NCBI RefSeq assembly: GCF_000526995.1
Contig: NZ_AZUI01000001.1
Coordinates: 6,118,001-6,182,000, forward strand
DNA length: 64,000 nucleotides
Direction of reading: 5' to 3'
Source of the DNA: Lacrimispora indolis DSM 755
GTDB taxonomy: Bacteria; Bacillota; Clostridia; Lachnospirales; Lachnospiraceae
Shown here: positions 52,601 through 60,125 of the stretch, piece by piece
Numbering within the stretch: position 1 is the stretch's first letter
Layout of the letters: each line of letters opens with the position of its first letter
Program-made: the position numbers and the translations under genes
The notes under the pieces: model-generated
Database searches by the model: none
What the model was told of the DNA's origin: nothing
Seen by the model: the letters and a program-made list of their open reading frames with translations, nothing else

Positions 52601-53409
52601 TTTCCGCTCTTTCCCTTTAAAACCACTTCCCGGTCAGCAAGATACTGTTTGTAGGTATCCTCCATTGGCTTCCTGTAATCCCCTGGCTTAAATGCCACAT
52701 CCTTTAATTCTGTCTGAAAGGTGGTATGGCGGCAGTGATCCGACCAATAGGTATCCAGAACCCTTATCTCCGTCATGGATGGGTCTCTATGCTCTTCATC
52801 CTTATAGTAGTTCTGGATATGAAGGAAATCCTGAAAGGTCATTGCCAGATTCAAGGACTCGTATAATTCCTCTAATGCCTCTTCTGCAAGCTCTTTAAAA
52901 CCGTGAAAAACAATCACATCTTCCGGGGTTTCAAATACTGCTGCAAGTGTTTCCGGCTTTTTTTCGTCAGCTTCCCTGGAATCCACCGGATTAATGCAGA
53001 AGGATTTAATATCTGCCGCCTGATCTTCCGTAAGCACACCGGAAATCACATATGTGACGGCGGACTTAATCACGGGCTCCTCATCTTCCTTTAACAGCTT
53101 TACACACTGTTCTGCCGAATCGGCCCGCTGGTCAAACTGGCCCGGAAGGTATTCTACGGTAAAGACCACATCCCCTTCCTTTTTGGGGAAATCTTCCTCA
53201 TATACCTCATCCAACGGGGGTTCCGAGAAAACAGAGGTAAGAGACAGCCCATAGACTTCATCAGACAGAGCCTCCATATCGTAGCGGATCAGCACCCTCA
53301 CACCGGTCACCGTATTGATACCAAGATATCCTGTGATTTCCTCTCTTAATTCATTTGCCTTCACGGCATAGGCTGTTTTTTTCTCAACATACACTCTTCT
53401 TACACTCAT
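49660..53409 (-). CDS. purL: Phosphoribosylformylglycinamidine synthase, single-chain
   Basis: 1249 residues joining the synthetase and glutaminase parts in one chain. The N-terminal PurS-like part is followed by the PurL domains (NHPTEIEPFGGAATCLGGAIRD; GGRTGRDGCGGATGSSK), and the C-terminal class I glutaminase has VFIPVFPGTNCEYD, FPGGFSAGDEPDGSAK and the nucleophile Cys in GICNGFQAL. It performs the fourth step of purine synthesis. It is monocistronic with an AGGAGG site; no purine riboswitch is visible in the leader. Confidence 0.97.
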   Translation of the reverse strand: MSVRRVYVEKKTAYAVKANELREEITGYLGINTVTGVRVLIRYDMEALSDEVYGLSLTSVFSEPPLDEVYEEDFPKKEGDVVFTVEYLPGQFDQRADSAEQCVKLLKEDEEPVIKSAVTYVISGVLTEDQAADIKSFCINPVDSREADEKKPETLAAVFETPEDVIVFHGFKELAEEALEELYESLNLAMTFQDFLHIQNYYKDEEHRDPSMTEIRVLDTYWSDHCRHTTFQTELKDVAFKPGDYRKPMEDTYKQYLADREVVLKGKSGKFVCLMDLALLAMKKLRMEGKVEDLEVSDEINACSIVVPVLIDGAEEEWLVNFKNETHNHPTEIEPFGGAATCLGGAIRDPLSGRTYVYQAMRVTGAANPARPLNETLKGKLPQRKIVTGAASGYSSYGNQIGLATGYVKEIYHPDYVAKRMEIGAVIGAAPRKNVIRETSDPGDMIILLGGRTGRDGCGGATGSSKVHTEASIETCGAEVQKGNAPTERKIQRLFRREEVSRIIKKCNDFGAGGVSVAIGELADGLRIDLDKVPKKYAGLDGTEIAISESQERMAVVVDPEDGDRFLAYAAEENLEAVAVAVVTEEPRLVMNWRGKTIVNISRRFLDTNGAHQEASVVVEVPDKERSAFVRREIPDVREAWLGLLSDQNVCSQKGLVEMFDSSIGAGSVFMPYGGRYQLTETQAMVAKLPVLHGRTDTVTMMSYGFDPCLSSWSPYHGAVYAVLSSVAKIVAAGGDYRKIRFTFQEYFRRMTEDPSRWSQPFSALLGAYSAQIGFGLPSIGGKDSMSGTFRDMDVPPTLVSFAVDVADRKHVITPEFKKAGSRIAVFRVERDSYDLPLYSQVMKGYGALFEDICAGRILSAYAVEGHGICEAVSKMAFGNRLGVKIEHNVDRGDFFRSGWGDIICEVPEGKLGELAVSYTVIGEVTDSGVFEYCSTSIAIDEALEAWTKPLEDVFPTSSGADKATVAERIYNTKDIYVCKNKVAKPSVFIPVFPGTNCEYDSTRAFERAGANVVTKVFRNLTAQDIRESVEAYRSEISKAQIVMFPGGFSAGDEPDGSAKFFATVFRNQVVKDEIMKLLNERDGLMLGICNGFQALIKLGLVPEGMIGPQGEDSPTLAMNTIGRHISKMVYTKVVTNKSPWLSGAELGGIYCNPASHGEGRFVANEEWIKRLFDNGQVATQYVDDKGCPTMDESWNPNGSYMAIEGITSPDGRVLGKMAHSERQGEAVAMNIYGEQDMKIFESGVKYFQ

Positions 53410-53508
53410 GATTTCCTCCTCGCAAAAGCTCCCCTTGGTCCATCAGGGCAGGAACTTCCCTGTTATTCTCATGTAATCATCATACCACAGAACATATAAA
53501 TTAGAAAA

Positions 53509-53532
53509 ATTAATATATCTTATTATATTAAT
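53509..53532. promoter_or_regulatory. AT-rich palindrome between purL and the Spo0A-box gene
   Basis: ATTAATATA-TCTTAT-TATATTAAT is a perfect 9-6-9 inverted repeat in the divergent intergenic region, about 100 bases upstream of purL. It could be an operator or AT-rich promoter DNA. Confidence 0.35.
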
Positions 53533-53612
53533 TAGCATAGATAATGTAATTGATCCAATGAGCAGAAAAAAATCATCTCCCCACCCCATACATGATCTGA
53601 TCCCTTTTTTGC

Positions 53613-53630
53613 TTTCGACACCTTTCGACA
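53613..53630 (+). promoter_or_regulatory. Tandem Spo0A boxes
   Basis: TTTCGACA occurs twice, at 53613-53620 and 53623-53630, exactly 10 bases (one helical turn) apart. TTCGACA is the reverse complement of the 0A-box core TGTCGAA. The pair lies 28 bases upstream of the predicted -35 of the next gene. Confidence 0.65.
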
Positions 53631-53657
53631 GAAATCGTCATTTTTTTCTAAAAATAC

Positions 53658-53686
53658 TTGAAAATTTGAAAAATTTACAATATAGT
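53658..53686 (+). promoter_or_regulatory. Predicted sigma-A promoter of the small gene at 53723
   Basis: TTGAAA (53658-53663), 17 bases, TATAGT (53681-53686), with the start codon 37 bases after the -10. Confidence 0.65.
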
Positions 53687-53722
53687 AATAAAAGATTCTT
53701 CAACAAAGGAGTGCTAGATTAT

Positions 53723-54040
53723 ATGGATCTTAATCAACAACTAAGGGACTTATCCCACAAATATTCATTTGAAAACGCCCGCTTAAAAACAGAGGAGCAA
53801 AGTCCCCATCTGGAGGTCTGTCTCCAGCTTAGTGAGGAGCACATTGAACGGTTTATTGAAAAGGCCGGACAGCTTAGCTCTATTGTGGAATCCTGCGCCA
53901 ATATGGTCAGTATATTTGACGATTCCGCTTCAAAGGAGGTCCTTTTGCAGACTTCCCTGCGCTGTGCAGGAAGAGACAAGCTGTATATCCGCACCACACC
54001 TTCCATGGTGAAAATCCTCATAGAAACACTGTTTGATTAA
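53723..54040 (+). CDS. Small conserved-looking protein under a Spo0A-box promoter
   Basis: 105 residues, no signal or TM segment, mostly helical with a C-terminal alpha/beta part (LQTSLRCAGRDKLYIRTTPSMVKILIETLF). The ATG at 53723 follows AAAGGAG by 11 bases, and the predicted promoter lies inside the longer frame that begins at 53558, so the longer frame cannot be the gene. No family recognised. The upstream Spo0A boxes suggest control at the onset of sporulation or stationary phase. Confidence 0.75.
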   Translation: MDLNQQLRDLSHKYSFENARLKTEEQSPHLEVCLQLSEEHIERFIEKAGQLSSIVESCANMVSIFDDSASKEVLLQTSLRCAGRDKLYIRTTPSMVKILIETLFD

Positions 54041-54050
54041 GTACCGGTTC

Positions 54051-54092
54051 AAGAGAAGCAAGGCACCTTAAAAGGCTCCCTTGCTTCTTTTA
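54051..54092 (+). terminator. Terminator after the small Spo0A-box gene
   Basis: GAAGCAAGG / CCTTGCTTC with an inner CCTT/AAGG is followed by TTTTATTTT. Confidence 0.85.
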
Positions 54093-54123
54093 TTTTCCGC
54101 TTTTTATAAAGAAGGATATCCCT

Positions 54124-54738
54124 TTATTCTTCTGCTATATGAGAAGTATCATTCATTTCCAGCAGCATGAAATCCTCTGTCAAAGGACTGTAATTGACAG
54201 TCGTGATGCTGGCATTCTCCACAATAATGCTTTCTATATCCGGATCATTGCGCATCATATAAGAAATCAGATAAGCGATGGTAGCCCCGTGGGAAACGAT
54301 GGCAACATCCTCTCTGCCGCCGGTGATTCTTAAAATCTCCTTTATGGCATGCGCACAGCGGCTTATGACCTGATCCTGGGTCTCTCCGCCGGGAGGGGCC
54401 ACCTCATCAGGGTTTAAAGCCCATAACCTGTATTCCTTTGGATACGCTTCCATGATCTCCTCCCATGTCATGCCTTCCCATTTGCCGAACTCTACTTCAA
54501 TCAGCTGAGGCATAGAATATATCTCTGCCTTTTGCCTGCTGCCGATTTTTTCAGCTGTTTCCACGGCACGGGTTAACGTACTGGAAAAAACCCTGGAAAC
54601 CCGGCGGGAATCCATGCCTTTTGCCACCTGCTCCGCCTGCCTTTGTCCCGCTTCATTAAGGGGAATGTCATGACTCCCCTGGATCCTGCCTTGGATGTTC
54701 CAGTCCGTCTGTCCATGGCGTATCAGATATATTTTCAT
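54124..54738 (-). CDS. Histidine phosphatase family protein
   Basis: 204 residues. The catalytic RHG motif is at the N-terminus (IYLIRHGQTDWNIQGRIQG); Glu in EVEFGKWEGMTW and the second His in VAIVSHGATI complete the active site. The family includes phosphoglycerate mutase-like and alpha-ribazole phosphatase (CobC) enzymes; no cobalamin genes are nearby, so the substrate is unassigned. It follows the sigma-like gene by 18 bases and is probably co-transcribed. Confidence 0.92.
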   Translation of the reverse strand: MKIYLIRHGQTDWNIQGRIQGSHDIPLNEAGQRQAEQVAKGMDSRRVSRVFSSTLTRAVETAEKIGSRQKAEIYSMPQLIEVEFGKWEGMTWEEIMEAYPKEYRLWALNPDEVAPPGGETQDQVISRCAHAIKEILRITGGREDVAIVSHGATIAYLISYMMRNDPDIESIIVENASITTVNYSPLTEDFMLLEMNDTSHIAEE

Positions 54739-54756
54739 CTCATCTCTCCCAGTCTC

Positions 54757-55365
54757 TTATACTTCGTAATCATAATCTGCGTCTTCTTCAGCTTCAGTGA
54801 TTTCAATTCCTTCCACTTCTGCCAGTGCTTCCAAGTCCATGGTTTCCGCATTTATGCTCATGGCATCCATTGCAATCTTCATGATCCCCTTTATTTCTTC
54901 CACTGTCATCTTCATCTTATTCGCCAGTTCTTCCACTGTAGCCTCCCGACCCAGTTCCCCTGCAAGAACCTTTGAAACCTGCTGGAGCACATTCACCCGG
55001 GCGGCCAGCTCTTCTCCGGTCCGGTCAGCGGACTGTTCTTCCTCCACAACCGCTTCAAGAGCTTCCCTGATCTTCTTGCCGGTGAATGTATCAAACTCCG
55101 TTCCATCCTCCATCCGGATGTACTCTTCCACAGCCATCATTAGAGCCATATTGGCTTCCTGAACAAGATCCGTCAAAAGTACGCCTCTGCCGTCATATTC
55201 CCTGGCATATTCCAGAGCAGCCTGTAAGTTTCCTTCCACAAGCCTCTTCTTAGCTTCCTTCCCGCCCTCTGCTGCTTCCTTTATAAGCGTTCTCTGCTCT
55301 TCCTTTGTACAGGGAGGGATATTTCCCATCTCTTCCAGATACATCTGGTAAAAATCATCATGCAT
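54757..55365 (-). CDS. Sigma-70-like protein lacking region 4
   Basis: 202 residues. Residues 8-50 resemble region 1.2 (YLEEMGNIPPCTKEEQRTLI), then region 2 (KRLVEGNLQAALEYAREYDGRGVLLTDLVQEANMALMMAVEEY) is clear, and region 3 is suggested by ATVEELANKMKMTVEEIKGIMKIA. Region 4, which reads the -35 element, is absent; the protein ends in an acidic tail (EITEAEEDADYDYEV). In region 2.4 the aromatic residues used to open DNA are not evident. It may be an alternative sigma factor needing a partner, or a regulator that binds core polymerase without directing initiation. Confidence 0.8.
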   Translation of the reverse strand: MHDDFYQMYLEEMGNIPPCTKEEQRTLIKEAAEGGKEAKKRLVEGNLQAALEYAREYDGRGVLLTDLVQEANMALMMAVEEYIRMEDGTEFDTFTGKKIREALEAVVEEEQSADRTGEELAARVNVLQQVSKVLAGELGREATVEELANKMKMTVEEIKGIMKIAMDAMSINAETMDLEALAEVEGIEITEAEEDADYDYEV

Positions 55366-55593
55366 ATGTTTATTTTACTCCTTCCTTTTTATAGCCTGGT
55401 TCTGTGCCAGTTACTATACAGCACCCCAGGAAATTTGTCAAACGCCTTTACAAACCAATCAAGTCCATGATAGAATCTTCCTATATTTGCAAGGAAGTTC
55501 AATTCGCCTTTGGCTCATTGAACGGCTGATTCACGAAATCCAGGCTGCACTTCCTTTGCCTTCATTAAGTGAATTATGCCGAGGAGGAATATC

Positions 55594-56478
55594 ATGGATA
55601 TTAATTACGAACTTTATAAAGTCTTTTACCACGTTGCCGCCACCTTAAGCTTTTCGGAGGCATCCAAACAGCTTTTCATCTCCCAGTCTGCAGTCAGCCA
55701 ATCCATCAAGGTGCTGGAGAAAAAGCTGAACCAGACCCTTTTTGTCCGAAGCACGAAAAAGGTCCAGCTTACTCCGGAAGGAGATATCCTCCTAAAGCAC
55801 ATAGAACCGGCTATTAACCTGATCCAAAAGGGAGAAAACCAGCTGCTGGAGGCCAATACCCTAAACGGCGGCCAGCTTCGCATCGGTGCCAGCGACACCA
55901 TCTGCCGTTACTATCTGGTTCCATATTTAAATAAATTTCATAAAAGCTATCCCAACGTGCACATTAAGGTCACTAACCAGACCTCCATCGAATGCGCTCA
56001 TCTTCTGGAAACAGGCCAGGTGGATTTTATCATTACCAATTATCCAAACTCCGGACTGTTAAGCTCCCAGAACACCCGGGTCATCAATGAATTTTCTGAT
56101 GTGTTCGTGGCGAACCAGGAATATTTTCCTTTAAAGGGGCAGACCGTAAGCCTCCAGACCCTTCAGACGTATCCCATTCTGATGCTGGAGAGAAAAAGCA
56201 CCACCAGCGAATTCCTTCACCACATGTTCCAGAAGGAGCAGCTTGACCTGGTCCCTGAAATCGAGTTAAGCAGCAATGATCTTCTGATCGACTTAGCCCG
56301 CATCGGCCTTGGAATCGCATTTGTCCCTGATTTTTGCATTCCTGAAAATGACAAGGACTTATTCCAGGTAAAGCTTTCTGAAAAGCTGCCCACCCGTCAG
56401 ATGGTAGTTGCCTATAATGAAAACATCCCCGTTTCCCAGGCTTCCAAGCAGTTCATGGACATGCTTGGCCCCCTGTAA
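55594..56478 (+). CDS. LysR-family transcriptional regulator
   Basis: About 294 residues. The N-terminal helix-turn-helix is typical (YKVFYHVAATLSFSEASKQLFISQSAVSQSIKVLEKKLNQTLFVR), followed by the LysR substrate-binding domain (LRIGASDTICRYYLVPYLNKF; IGLGIAFVPDF). The ATG at 55594 has a GAGGAGGAA site. It is divergent from the sigma-like gene and convergent with the helicase gene, so its targets are not apparent. Confidence 0.94.
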   Translation: MDINYELYKVFYHVAATLSFSEASKQLFISQSAVSQSIKVLEKKLNQTLFVRSTKKVQLTPEGDILLKHIEPAINLIQKGENQLLEANTLNGGQLRIGASDTICRYYLVPYLNKFHKSYPNVHIKVTNQTSIECAHLLETGQVDFIITNYPNSGLLSSQNTRVINEFSDVFVANQEYFPLKGQTVSLQTLQTYPILMLERKSTTSEFLHHMFQKEQLDLVPEIELSSNDLLIDLARIGLGIAFVPDFCIPENDKDLFQVKLSEKLPTRQMVVAYNENIPVSQASKQFMDMLGPL

Positions 56479-56488
56479 CAGACATTCC

Positions 56489-56521
56489 GCTGCCGCCCCC
56501 CTTTGGGCGGCAGCTTTTATT
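56489..56521 (+). terminator. Terminator of the lysR-type gene
   Basis: A perfect 10-bp stem GCTGCCGCCC / GGGCGGCAGC with a 6-base loop is followed by TTTTATTT. Confidence 0.9.
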
Positions 56522-56597
56522 TATGGGGGCTGCTGGCAGGGTGGACATTATATATTCATTGGGCTGCATCTTCCAGGGTCGGATACTTTGCAGCTTA

Positions 56598-58976
56598 CTA
56601 TGAGGTATCCGATTCCCGCCTTGTCCAAAAGTTCCGGACAACTTCTCCCACATTTTTTAACTGCACCTCATAATATCCTTCCCATTCCCTTGGAAACAGT
56701 CCCTGGTAGTCAGACTTTAAAAAACGTTCATCAAGCAATGCAATAATACCCTCATCACGAACCGTGCGGATCACTCTTCCTGCTGCCTGCATGACCTTGT
56801 TCATCCCCGGATACTGATAGGCGTAATCAAAGCCGTTTTGTTCTCTGGCATCAAAATATCCCTTCAGGATCTCCTGTTCCGTGCAGACCATGGGAAGGCC
56901 GGTGCCAACGATTATGGCCCCGATCAGACGTCCTTCCTTTAAATCAATTCCTTCTGAAAATACTCCTCCCATGACGCAGAGGGCCACAAAGGAATCCTTC
57001 CGTTCTTCTGAAAACTCTTTAAGAAATTCCTCCCGCTCCTGTTCGCTCATGTGGGAGGCCTGGGACATATAGGTAAACTCCTGTTTCAGCCCTTCCTTTT
57101 CTTCCAGGATGGCCTCTATTTCTCTCAAATATTGGTAAGACGGCAAAAACACCATGTAGTTCCCTTTATGGGCTGATACGATCCCTTCCATATAATCCAC
57201 CACCTTCTGATACTCCCGGCGGTTTCTTCTGGTATAGCGGCTGCTGACATCAGAGGCAACCATGAGAAGCCGTTTCTCCTGGTCAAAGGGGGAATGGGCA
57301 TATACCGCATATTCTTCCTGATCACCGCTTAACAGCTCCTTGTAATACCGGACCGGAAGAAGCGTGGCAGAAAAAAACACGGTACTGTTTCCCTTGTCCA
57401 GACATTCTTTTAAATTTTTTGCCGGATTAACACAAAACAGCCTGAGCATAAAGCGCCCATCAGGCAAAAGCTCTGTATAGATCCGGTAATTGTCATCCAA
57501 ACGGTCGTAAATATTTATAAGATCCCGGAGATTAAAATAGAAATCCAGAACCAGGTCCCTGTCCTGGAATTCCTCGCTTGCTTCTAAAAGCTTTTCCATT
57601 TCACCGAAAAGAGTCATGATGCCGGTCATAAAAAACCGGATGTCTTCCAGTATCAGATAGCTCTCACATTCCCGCTTCATTTCCAGAAGCTCTTTGTTGC
57701 ACCGATCCAGCATTCTGACAAGCTTCTGGTTCATGGGCTTTAATATCTTTTTAATAAGAAGAAAGTCCTCCTTATAAACAGCCGCACTGTACATTTCCCT
57801 GGCTCTTGGCACCAGATTATGGGCCTCATCCGTCAAAAACAGATAATCTCCGGAAATGCCTTCAGAAAAATACCGCTTCAGACGGATATTGGGATCAAAT
57901 ACGTAATTATAGTCGCAGATAATAGAATCCACCCAATTGCTGATATCCAGGCAGAATTCAAAGGGGCATACCTGGTATCCTGCTGCGTACCGAAGCACCA
58001 CTTCTCTGGTGATCCCCGCCTCTTTGTGGATGATGTCATAGACCGCATCTCCCACCCGGTCAAAATGCCCCTTTGCATAGGGGCATGCATCAGGATTGCA
58101 TTCCGGAGTCTCAAGAAAACAAAGTTTTTCCTTGGCTGTTATGGTCACTGTGTTCAGATACAGACCATGATCTCTTAAAATATCAAGGGCCTCTTCCGCC
58201 ACGCCTCTTGTAATGGTTTTTGCAGTCAGATAAAACAGCTTGTCCCCAAGTCCTTCCCCAATGGCCTTTATGGCCGGATAAACGGTGGAAAGCGTCTTTC
58301 CGATCCCTGTGGGCGCCTGGATAAAAAGATTCCTCTTTCTGGCAATACTACGGTAAACGGCCACCACAAGCTCCCGCTGCCCTTTTCGGTAGGGATAGGG
58401 AAAAGAAAGCTCCTTTATGGACTCATCTCTTCTTATTTCATGGTTATATAAATATCTTGCCCATTTCATGTACTCATGAATCAATCCCTGAAACCAGGTT
58501 TCCAGCTCTTCAAAGGATTTTTCCACTAAAAAACGCCGGATTTCCTCTGTTTCAATATTGCAGTAGGTCATCTGTATGACGGCACCGTTTCGCTGATGGT
58601 CAAAACAGTAAAAATACCCATAGCACATAGCCTGGGCCAAATGTACGGGAAAGGGCTCCGACAGATAGGAGAGGTCCATATAAATGCCCTTGATCTCATC
58701 AATGGTCACCCCTTCCGGCTTCTCTATGATGCCGTCGGCCCGCCCCTCCACCAGAATTTGAAACTGATCCACTTCCACCTCATGCTTTAGCACCACCTCA
58801 GCCCGGTAATCCGCTCCCATGCGCCGCTGGATCTTCCGGTGTATCCGGCTCCCCTCCTGCATGGCGGTTTTCTCAGCCCCTCCGGTCCGCCGGTTATCTA
58901 AGTCACCGGAGCGCAGAACAAGCTCCACTAAATTCCTGACGGATATTTTCAGGATTTTCTTCTCTTTCTCTTCCAC
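56598..58976 (-). CDS. XPD/DinG-like DNA helicase with N-terminal PD-(D/E)XK nuclease domain
   Basis: About 792 residues. Residues 1-190 form a RecB/Cas4-like nuclease domain (LVEGRADGIIEKPEG then VTIDEIKG, a D...ExK pattern). The helicase has Walker A APTGIGKT (about residue 225), DEAH in FLTDEAHNLV, and Cys residues between them (CFLETPECNPDACPYA ... CPFEFC) positioned for a 4Fe-4S cluster as in XPD. Motif VI is seen as QAAGRVIRT. A GTG at 58976 follows AAGGAGAGG at good spacing; the ATG at 58997 has a poorly spaced site. A repair or recombination role is likely. Confidence 0.88.
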   Translation of the reverse strand: MEEKEKKILKISVRNLVELVLRSGDLDNRRTGGAEKTAMQEGSRIHRKIQRRMGADYRAEVVLKHEVEVDQFQILVEGRADGIIEKPEGVTIDEIKGIYMDLSYLSEPFPVHLAQAMCYGYFYCFDHQRNGAVIQMTYCNIETEEIRRFLVEKSFEELETWFQGLIHEYMKWARYLYNHEIRRDESIKELSFPYPYRKGQRELVVAVYRSIARKRNLFIQAPTGIGKTLSTVYPAIKAIGEGLGDKLFYLTAKTITRGVAEEALDILRDHGLYLNTVTITAKEKLCFLETPECNPDACPYAKGHFDRVGDAVYDIIHKEAGITREVVLRYAAGYQVCPFEFCLDISNWVDSIICDYNYVFDPNIRLKRYFSEGISGDYLFLTDEAHNLVPRAREMYSAAVYKEDFLLIKKILKPMNQKLVRMLDRCNKELLEMKRECESYLILEDIRFFMTGIMTLFGEMEKLLEASEEFQDRDLVLDFYFNLRDLINIYDRLDDNYRIYTELLPDGRFMLRLFCVNPAKNLKECLDKGNSTVFFSATLLPVRYYKELLSGDQEEYAVYAHSPFDQEKRLLMVASDVSSRYTRRNRREYQKVVDYMEGIVSAHKGNYMVFLPSYQYLREIEAILEEKEGLKQEFTYMSQASHMSEQEREEFLKEFSEERKDSFVALCVMGGVFSEGIDLKEGRLIGAIIVGTGLPMVCTEQEILKGYFDAREQNGFDYAYQYPGMNKVMQAAGRVIRTVRDEGIIALLDERFLKSDYQGLFPREWEGYYEVQLKNVGEVVRNFWTRRESDTS

Positions 58977-59120
58977 TCCGGCAGCCTCTCCTTTCATTCC
59001 TTCTACGGTCTATTCCTTATTGATCTGATTCCTTTCATTTACAGGAAGAAATTTTCTATGAATAAAAAAAGAGAACTGCAGGCCATGGGGCATACAATTC
59101 CCTTTCTACGTTGCGTATGT

Positions 59121-59363
59121 TTATGCTGCTGAACACTTGCCAGGAGCTTTCGCTTCCAGAAATGCCTCAAACTCTGCATTATCCCCGTTAAATTCAACGG
59201 TCAAAACCTGTGTCAAATCTAAACTCAATACTCCTAATATAGACTTTGCGTCAATTGTTACTCTATTGTAATACACGTCTATGTCAAAATCACATTTTGC
59301 AGCAGCAGCAACAAACTTTTTCGCCTCAGCAACAGTTGGCAACATAATCTTAAACTGTTTCAT
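59121..59363 (-). CDS. HPr-like protein lacking the phosphorylatable histidine
   Basis: About 80 residues of HPr fold. The Ser-46 region is conserved (DAKSILGVLSLDL), and the C-terminal Glu-rich helix is present. Where HPr has GLHARPA with His-15, this protein reads TVAEAKKFVAAAAKC, so it cannot relay phosphate in the PTS. Like Bacillus Crh, it could be regulated on the Ser and act in carbon catabolite control. The ATG at 59363 is 8 bases from AAGGAG. It is monocistronic. Confidence 0.82.
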   Translation of the reverse strand: MKQFKIMLPTVAEAKKFVAAAAKCDFDIDVYYNRVTIDAKSILGVLSLDLTQVLTVEFNGDNAEFEAFLEAKAPGKCSAA

Positions 59364-59734
59364 AATCACAACTCCTTTTTATAATGAAGAAAAAGTTATA
59401 GATTATATATATCACGTTTGACACGATTTGTCAAATTATGTTTCATACACAATTATATGACCCTTTTTTGTGCATAACCTGTAATTATTTTTTAGGGAAA
59501 GCTTTGTAGATAAGCATATTTTTAATGAGACAAGTTTTATTTTGGGAATCATTATCAAATATTCTTTTCATTCTAATTCAATTTCACGATTTTGTCTTGC
59601 TATTTTCATATAAAACGCCAAATCAAGCCGCCGGAACGTAATTTCCGCCCGGAGACTTCCTATTTCATACTATTTTACCACAAACAGGCATTCAATAACA
59701 GCATAATTAATTTTTTATTTTTTCCTAAAAACTG
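59364..59734. other. Intergenic region between HPr-like gene and tRNA-Trp promoter
   Basis: AT-rich DNA that should hold the promoter of the HPr-like gene. No RNA or short gene could be supported. Confidence 0.4.
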
Positions 59735-59763
59735 TTGCAATTTAAATGCTTCTATGCTATACT
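59735..59763 (+). promoter_or_regulatory. Predicted promoter of tRNA-Trp
   Basis: TTGCAA (59735-59740), 17 bases, TATACT (59758-59763), ending 37 bases before the tRNA. Confidence 0.75.
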
Positions 59764-59800
59764 CTCTAAGTGCTCAGACAGGAACAAAACGCTGATCCAT

Positions 59801-59871
59801 AGGGGAATAGTTCAATGGTAGAGCAACGGTCTCCAAAACCGTAAATGGGGGTTCGAGCCCCTCTTCCCCTG
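59801..59871 (+). tRNA. tRNA-Trp (anticodon CCA)
   Basis: Acceptor AGGGGAA pairs with TTCCCCT, D arm TAGTTCAATGGTAGAGCA, anticodon arm ACGGT-CTCCAAA-ACCGT with anticodon CCA, T arm GGGGGTTCGAGCCCC, discriminator G. CCA is not encoded. Confidence 0.97.
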
Positions 59872-59892
59872 CTAAATAAAATTCCATAAAAA

Positions 59893-59933
59893 CCTGGAAA
59901 TTGTTGTAAAACAATGATTTCCAGGCTTTTTTA
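59893..59933 (+). terminator. tRNA-Trp terminator
   Basis: CCTGGAAAT / ATTTCCAGG (9 bp) with an inner TTG/CAA is followed by CTTTTTTATTTTT. The remainder to 60125 shows no gene. Confidence 0.88.
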
Positions 59934-60125
59934 TTTTTCATATGGAAAGTGGGGACAAAACCCGGTCTAATAAACTATGGTTCTTTCACCCAAACCTTCA
60001 CCTGTTCCTGAAATCTTAAGGTCACCTTCACCTTTCCACTATTTCCTCAGGGCGCTTATCCGGGTATCACCTTATAGCTGCTATTGCAGCTTGATGATGT
60101 TAAAATGAAATTTTATTGCTTAAGC

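Noticed and set aside
53410..53557. Purine riboswitch in the purL leader
   Set aside because: None of the conserved purine-aptamer blocks is present.
53558..53722. N-terminal extension of the small gene at 53723
   Set aside because: The extension contains the Spo0A boxes and the promoter, and a good ribosome site precedes the internal ATG.
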